This document shows, piece after piece, positions 59,150-64,000 of a stretch of 64,000 nucleotides of DNA. The stretch covers positions 1 to 64,000 of the forward strand of contig JAKOGI010003081.1 in NCBI GenBank assembly GCA_029747015.1, read 5' to 3'. The stretch's first letter is position 1. Every line of letters begins with the position of its first letter. The translations under genes and the position numbers were made by a program. The notes beneath the pieces are model-generated. The model was not told the origin of the DNA, ran no database searches, and was given only the letters and a program-made list of their open reading frames with translations. This DNA is from Carnegiea gigantea (taxonomy: Eukaryota > Streptophyta > Magnoliopsida > Caryophyllales > Cactaceae).

Positions 59150-59908
59150 ACCACTTTCAGGCATGTGGGTTTCCGTCCTAGGCCTCAAAAGGTGCAGCGG
59201 CAAATCATTTTGTAAGTAGTTCTTCAAGTCTTCATACCACTTTCAGAGGTGTAGGTTTATGTTCTATTCACCAAAAGGCCTAGCAGCAAACAATTTCACA
59301 AGTGGTTCTTCAAGCCTCCATACCACTTTCAGGCAAGTATGTTTCCATTTTAGGCACCAAAAGGCCTAGCGGCAAACCATTTTGCAAGTGGTTCTTCAAG
59401 TCTTCATAATACTTTCAGGGGTGTAGGTTTCTGTTCTAGGCACCAAAAGGCCTAGCGGCAAACCATTTCGCAAGTGATTTTTCAAATCTTTATACCACTT
59501 TCAGGCGTGCAGGTTTCCATTCTAGGCACCAAAAGACCTAGCGGCAAACCATTTTACAAGTGGTTCTTCAAGTTTTCATATCACTTTCAGGTGTATAACA
59601 CCAAAGTATTAGCGGCAAACCATTTCGCAAGTGGTTCTTCAAGTCTTCATACCACTTTTAGGCACGAGGTCTCCATTCTAGGCCTCAAAATACCTAGCGG
59701 TAAACCATTTTGCCAGTGGTTCTTCAAATCTTCATACCACTTTTGATGTGTACGATCCCGTTTTAGGCCCCAAAAGGCCTAATGATGAAATCGCATTCGC
59801 AAGTGGATCTTTCAGTCTTCATACCACTTTTAGGCGTATGAGTTTCTGTTCTAGTCCTCAAAAGGCCTAGCGGCAAACCATTTCACAAGTGATTCTTCAA
59901 ATGGCTTC
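59150..59908 (+). repeat. 86-bp minisatellite, nine units, in the Tat 3' region
   Basis: Units begin ACCACTTTCAGG-like; the first two start at 59150 and 59236 and the ninth at 59823. Each has a middle GGCACCAAAAGGCCTAGCGG and an end GTGGTTCTTCAAGTCTTCAT. The sixth unit is shortened. Units vary by point changes, so the array is not recent. The open frame at 59474-59746 is the repeat read as protein. Confidence 0.92.
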
Positions 59909-61819
59909 TTAACCTACACAAGCAACAATACAAATGCAACAAAACAAAGAAGGATCTTGGCATTCAAAAACAAGCACAAGCGAAAAAAAGAAGCGATCTT
60001 TCAACAAATAAGCATGATGTTACGACACGAGAAAATGCGGCAATAAATGAGTGTGACGTTACGATGGCACATGCAGACATGAAAAGACTTTTCAGGTTAA
60101 TAAAGTGGCTTCCTTTGGATTCATTTTAGCCAAAGTTACCACATTTATTGCCCATGATCATCAAAAAATGGCAAGCGCTTCAAGACACAACCTTGCAAAT
60201 TTCAATAAAGGGCCAAGTTACAAGCAACCCAAGACTCAATGAGTATAAACAAAAATTCCTCATTTTACACATAACTTGGCCACAAAAAAAAAAAATTCTT
60301 TACTCTTAAAGATTGGTACTTTGATTTATTCAAGCTACTCAATCCACAAAAAAAGGGACTTGACTTTCACATTCAAAGGAAGTGGATCAAGGCCAAAGTA
60401 TGAAGACACTAAACAATAGCAAGAGCCAACATGCAAACAGTGAAGAGATGGGTACCTTGGAATAATTTGCCTTAAATTCTATGCCAAAGTTAAAAAAAGC
60501 CACGCAACTTTGAATGCTCGATGGATTCACCGATGGATTCACAATCAAGCCAAAAGGAACAATCTGCCAAAAGCCAAGGGGAAGACGTTTTGTCAATCTG
60601 CCAAAAGGAATAACCTTTTGTCAATGACCAAGCCAAAAAAAAAAAAAAAAAAAAAACAGAGAACAAAAAAGAGAGAGAAAATAATGTGACCTTGATGTTT
60701 GTGTATAGTTAGGGAAGTCAATAAAAGGCAATGCCTTTTTCTTCTAATCACCCAAAAGATCAAGCCTTCATGCCCACATTATTGCTTCACCCTCTCTTTT
60801 CCTCAGGCTACGTGCATCCAACCCAAAAAGACATGATTTTTACATAGAAAATCAAACAAATAAGGGATCAAAGTCAGCACCTTTTACCAAAAAATCAACC
60901 CAAAACAAGAGGGGAAGGGAAAAGAAGGAAACTGGGAGACCTTCCAAAACAAGCACAAGGGGCCACTGTTAAAGCTTCTGAGCCAAAATGATGGATGCTG
61001 GGAGAGTGTGACAGCTATGGCATTAGTCTACCCCCACAAGGAAAACAAAAGCAACAAACTTTATGGAGTGAGAAAGGTGGTACTTTTGATCGCAAAAAAA
61101 AAAAGGAAAAACGAAAATGGTGGAGCAAAGGTTGAGCTTTGTGCGTCTTCTACCATGAATCAATGACAGCTAGCACCATGAACAGTAGCGGCGTGTAGCA
61201 GCACCAGCGGGGTCTTGGGTCTCTGGCTGCGAAGGAAGAAGAAAGGGGAACAGTCGTTAGGCATTATGTGCCCTCCGCGTGCATCTAAATGAAGTAACAG
61301 TCTGGGCGGCTGGGTCTAGAAGGAAAAAAGGGAAATAAACACCGGCCCAGCCTAATGTGAAAAAAGAGAAGTAAGGCTGAGGGGGTCACATACTCAGAAT
61401 ATACGTTTTAAGTGAAACAAAGCCAGGATTGGGCCGAGCCCACCCGTAAGGGAAGAAAAGAAAATGGAAAAGATGAAGCTAAGCCCAGCCTACGCAAGGA
61501 AAGGGGAAAAAAAAGAGAAAGCTGATAGACTTGAGCACTAGGCCTGCGATTTGGGCTGCCGGGAAGCACTTGGAATAAGCCCAGAAGAAGCTAAGACACA
61601 AAAAAAAAAAGGGCAAGTATGGGTTGCCTGTTTAGGCCATCAAGGTTGCAAAGCTTGGCCTGCAGTAGTTGGGACGAGATTTATCAATCTCTTTACCATG
61701 CCCATGATCCAACTCTTTTCTCCCAATTCTTTGACAAAAGGAATTATCACATGTTCAAGCTTTGAAAAAGAGACGTCGGTCACGCCAATACGACAACAGT
61801 CTCGTACGTAACCTTGTCT
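59909..61819 (+). other. Tat 3' untranslated region
   Basis: No coding sequence recognised. An A-run of about 22 bases lies at 60632-60655. Short purine-rich stretches occur at 61080-61110, 61440-61520 and 61595-61610. Confidence 0.5.
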
Positions 61820-61832
61820 CGAGGGAGCAATT
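61820..61832 (+). promoter_or_regulatory. Polypurine tract of Tat element
   Basis: CGAGGGAGCAATT directly before TGTAGG of the 3' LTR, the expected place and composition. Confidence 0.7.
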
Positions 61833-62752
61833 TGTAGGAACTAAAATATTATGCGTGCCGTACTAAAATTAAATCAAATTAATTATGTGGGTCAACTCTT
61901 TTAATTAATTTAATCAGGCCCAAAAGACTCTCAAGCCAAGTCCAAGACAAAGCCTAAATGACTTTTAGGTCAAGGCTCAGTCAAAAATCAAGTTAAAGCC
62001 CAAATTGAGGCTCAAAATGACTACCAAATCAAACCACGACCTAAAGGCTGAACAACTTCTAAGTCAAGGCACAACCGAAACCAAGTCAAGGTCAAAGTCA
62101 AAGGCCAAAGCCTAAGTCGACTACCAAGTCAAAGGTCAAGGCCTAAATCGACTCTTAAGTCAAACGTCAAATGACTCTCAAGTCAACATCTGATCAAAAC
62201 TCGATACGACTTCCAAGTAAATGTCCGTCCCAAGCCCGAGAGACTCCTAAGTCGAAGTCAAAGTCAAAGAAAATGTCTCTTAAGTCAAAGCAATCCAGGA
62301 TGAGGCCTAATTGAAGGTCCAAAACCCAAGTCAAGATCCAAAATCCAAGTCAAGGCCCATCTTGACCTTGAAAGGGGAGGGAGACGTTTTTCTATAAATA
62401 GGCCCCTACCCCCATTGATTCAAGGGTGGGAAGGTTGGAAAAGGTTAGAAAAATTTAAAAATCCATCCAACACTCAAATACTCTCTCCTTCAAGGAAGAC
62501 AACAAACACATCGAGCGCAACGAGCACGTGTCGTCCTCCCTTAAAGATCAAAGGTTTGCCTTGATTGAGATCAAGTCTTCAAGACCCTCTCTCAAGCCTA
62601 AGTTCAGTCAAATTCAACAAGGAGATCGAATTAGAGACTCATACATATTGTATTTAATAGAGATTGTACCCACACATTCAAATCAATACAAAGATTCAAT
62701 TTTGTATCTAAATTCCTGTCTAATTTATTTTAGACTTGAAATTTGTGTTTAC
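61833..62752 (+). repeat. 3' LTR of Tat element, 920 bp
   Basis: TGTAGG...GTGTTTAC, aligned by eye with 44130-45050 along its length, with many substitutions. TATA motif at 62393. The terminal CA is altered (ACC instead of ACA), so the last base is uncertain by one or two. Confidence 0.87.
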
Positions 62753-64000
62753 CATAATAAGCGAACATGTCAATAATATAACCACTACAACCTCAATTCA
62801 ACAACCAAAAAAGAAAAAAAAAAACTATAACATATGTCAGAAAACAACATCATATATAAATTAGTGAAATGTATAAATTCTTTTTAAAGAATTTACTATA
62901 TAAATAACAACATTACAAAATAAATCATTAGCACTTGTAAATTGACTTATCGCAAATAATAAATCTTGCTCATATCATAATAACCAAATATACACCATAA
63001 TCACTAATACAGGCACTACACCATTAACTCAACAACCAACTGAAGAAATATGAACACTAGTTCAAGTAATGAACAACACTAAATAAAGTCGTGAAAGCTG
63101 CAAATTGAGTATTTTAAAAAGCAAAATAAATTATGAATAGATGATAATGAACAAAGATAAGATAGATAAAGAACAGTAGGACACTTTTTAAAAAAAATAC
63201 ATTATAATTAGAATAGTGAACAAATGGTAATAAACAAATGGAAGCTCGATAATGAACAATATCACACTACTAAAAAAGGTGAACTTCATAACCATAATAA
63301 TAAACAAATAACACGTTCGAAACATATTACACTCACTGTACATGTCTTCATCACCCTCATTAACCTCAATATCCAAAGGTTTCGCATTAAACAAAGTTAC
63401 CAAAAAAAGGGAGAAAAGGTTCATCAATAATATCTCTTAAGAACATATTCAAATATATGACAAAATTAAGCAATTAATCTACGTACGAATCAAACTTTTC
63501 GCAAATGTATGTTCTTTAATTTCATCTTCTCTACCTTCCACAATGCTCGTGCCCATTGTAAAATTTAGATTTCACAGAAAAACTTGAGATCCCAACTTGA
63601 TAATATAGTAGTAGGAAGGCTAGAAGATGATAATAGCAATGAAATGAATAACATCACCAAATACAATCTTATAGACAAGCCTTGTTAGGGTACAACAAGC
63701 AATTGAAAATAGTGATCTAGCAACCCAAAAACCCACTTGCATGAAGAATGGAAGTTACTGATTGATTGATCACAAAACCTACTTGCGTCAACCTAAAAAC
63801 CAGATTCTGCCAACTTGAAAAAATGCTGAAGTTGCCTGTGTAACCACCCATCTGTTTTTTTTTTTTTTTTTTTGGATTTATCGAGTATGAAATGTAATTT
63901 GAAAAAAAAAAAACCTTTTGCCGATGTGACAATTACACATATTGGTGACATGACTTGGGAATATAAACTCTCGGGTATATATAGTAATTTGCAACTAGAA
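62753..64000. other. Right flank of Tat: AT-rich MULE sequence
   Basis: Contains AATGAACAACAC and AGTGAACAAA words (about 63065-63260) like those at 43340-43400 and 27990-33400, supporting that it continues the MULE. A T-run at 63857-63877 is followed by AT-rich sequence with a possible inverted-repeat match to 20470-20520. No coding sequence recognised; the short frames at 63188-63430 are not supported. Confidence 0.45.

Larger units (their letters stand above)
44130..62752 (+). mobile_element. Ty3/gypsy Tat-lineage LTR retrotransposon, 18.6 kb, with a nested gag-only element
   Basis: Two LTRs of 921 and 920 bp (44130-45050 and 61833-62752) start TGTAGG and share sequence along their length. 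Between them lie gag, protease, RT/RNase H, a second (archaeal-type) RNase H and integrase on the plus strand, then a minus-strand plant-mobile-domain ORF, an 86-bp minisatellite and a polypurine tract. Dual RNase H, an antisense extra ORF and tandem repeats before the 3' LTR are known traits of the Tat/Ogre group. All coding regions have stops. Without the nested 2.96-kb element it would be about 15.7 kb. The flanking 5-mers do not match convincingly (ATGAA left; ATAAT or TAATA right). Confidence 0.9.

Noticed and set aside
59150..59908. CRISPR-like array
   Set aside because: Repeats of 86 bp are contiguous with no unique spacers, lie in a plant retroelement, and vary along their length.

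Overview
The window is repeat-rich nuclear DNA from a flowering plant, probably a eudicot. Every coding segment I recognise belongs to a plant transposable element: Ty1/copia Sirevirus, Ty3/gypsy Tat, gag-only terminal-repeat elements (TR-GAG type), hAT, CACTA, and a MULE with FAR1-like and Ulp1-like genes. I see no intact host gene, rRNA, tRNA or CRISPR array. Nearly all element genes carry stops or frameshifts, so the window is a nested transposon graveyard.

Layout. (1) 1-6918: minus-strand gag-only LTR element arranged LTR-internal-LTR-internal-LTR, with the leftmost LTR cut by the window edge. It sits in (2) 6919 to about 10340: the 3' part of a plus-strand Sirevirus (RT, RNase H, env-like ORF relic). 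(3) 10340-13972: AT-rich DNA holding a degraded 0.6-kb hAT-like MITE (12404-12992). (4) 13981-20386: a complete but dead hAT element with 8-bp target duplications and a broken BED/RNase H/dimerisation transposase gene. (5) About 20460 to 64000: what I interpret as one very large MULE. It has a plus-strand plant-mobile-domain + Ulp1 protease gene (20811-29547) and a minus-strand FAR1-like transposase gene (34334-43300) in tail-to-tail order. The two are separated by an array rich in GTTCACT/GTTCATT motifs.

Two further elements are nested in the MULE. (5a) A CACTA element (36171-42654; TAA target duplication) splits the FAR1 coding sequence and keeps only a TnpA-like exon. (5b) An 18.6-kb Tat element (44130-62752) has 0.92-kb LTRs, broken gag-pol, a dual RNase H, an antisense plant-mobile-domain ORF and an 86-bp minisatellite before its 3' LTR. 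Inside the Tat lies a second gag-only element (52798-55757; target duplication ATTTC).

Nesting gives a relative order: MULE before CACTA and Tat; Tat before the second gag-only element; Sirevirus before the first gag-only array. LTR divergence by eye agrees: Tat LTRs are clearly diverged, while the LTRs of the nested gag-only element are close to identical except in one patch. The most interesting items are the two-gene MULE with an Ulp1 that has lost its catalytic Cys, the tandem gag-only array, the local divergence patch between otherwise matching LTRs, and the inverted/tandem repeat array between the two MULE genes. All domain calls come from reading translations by eye; no database search was run.
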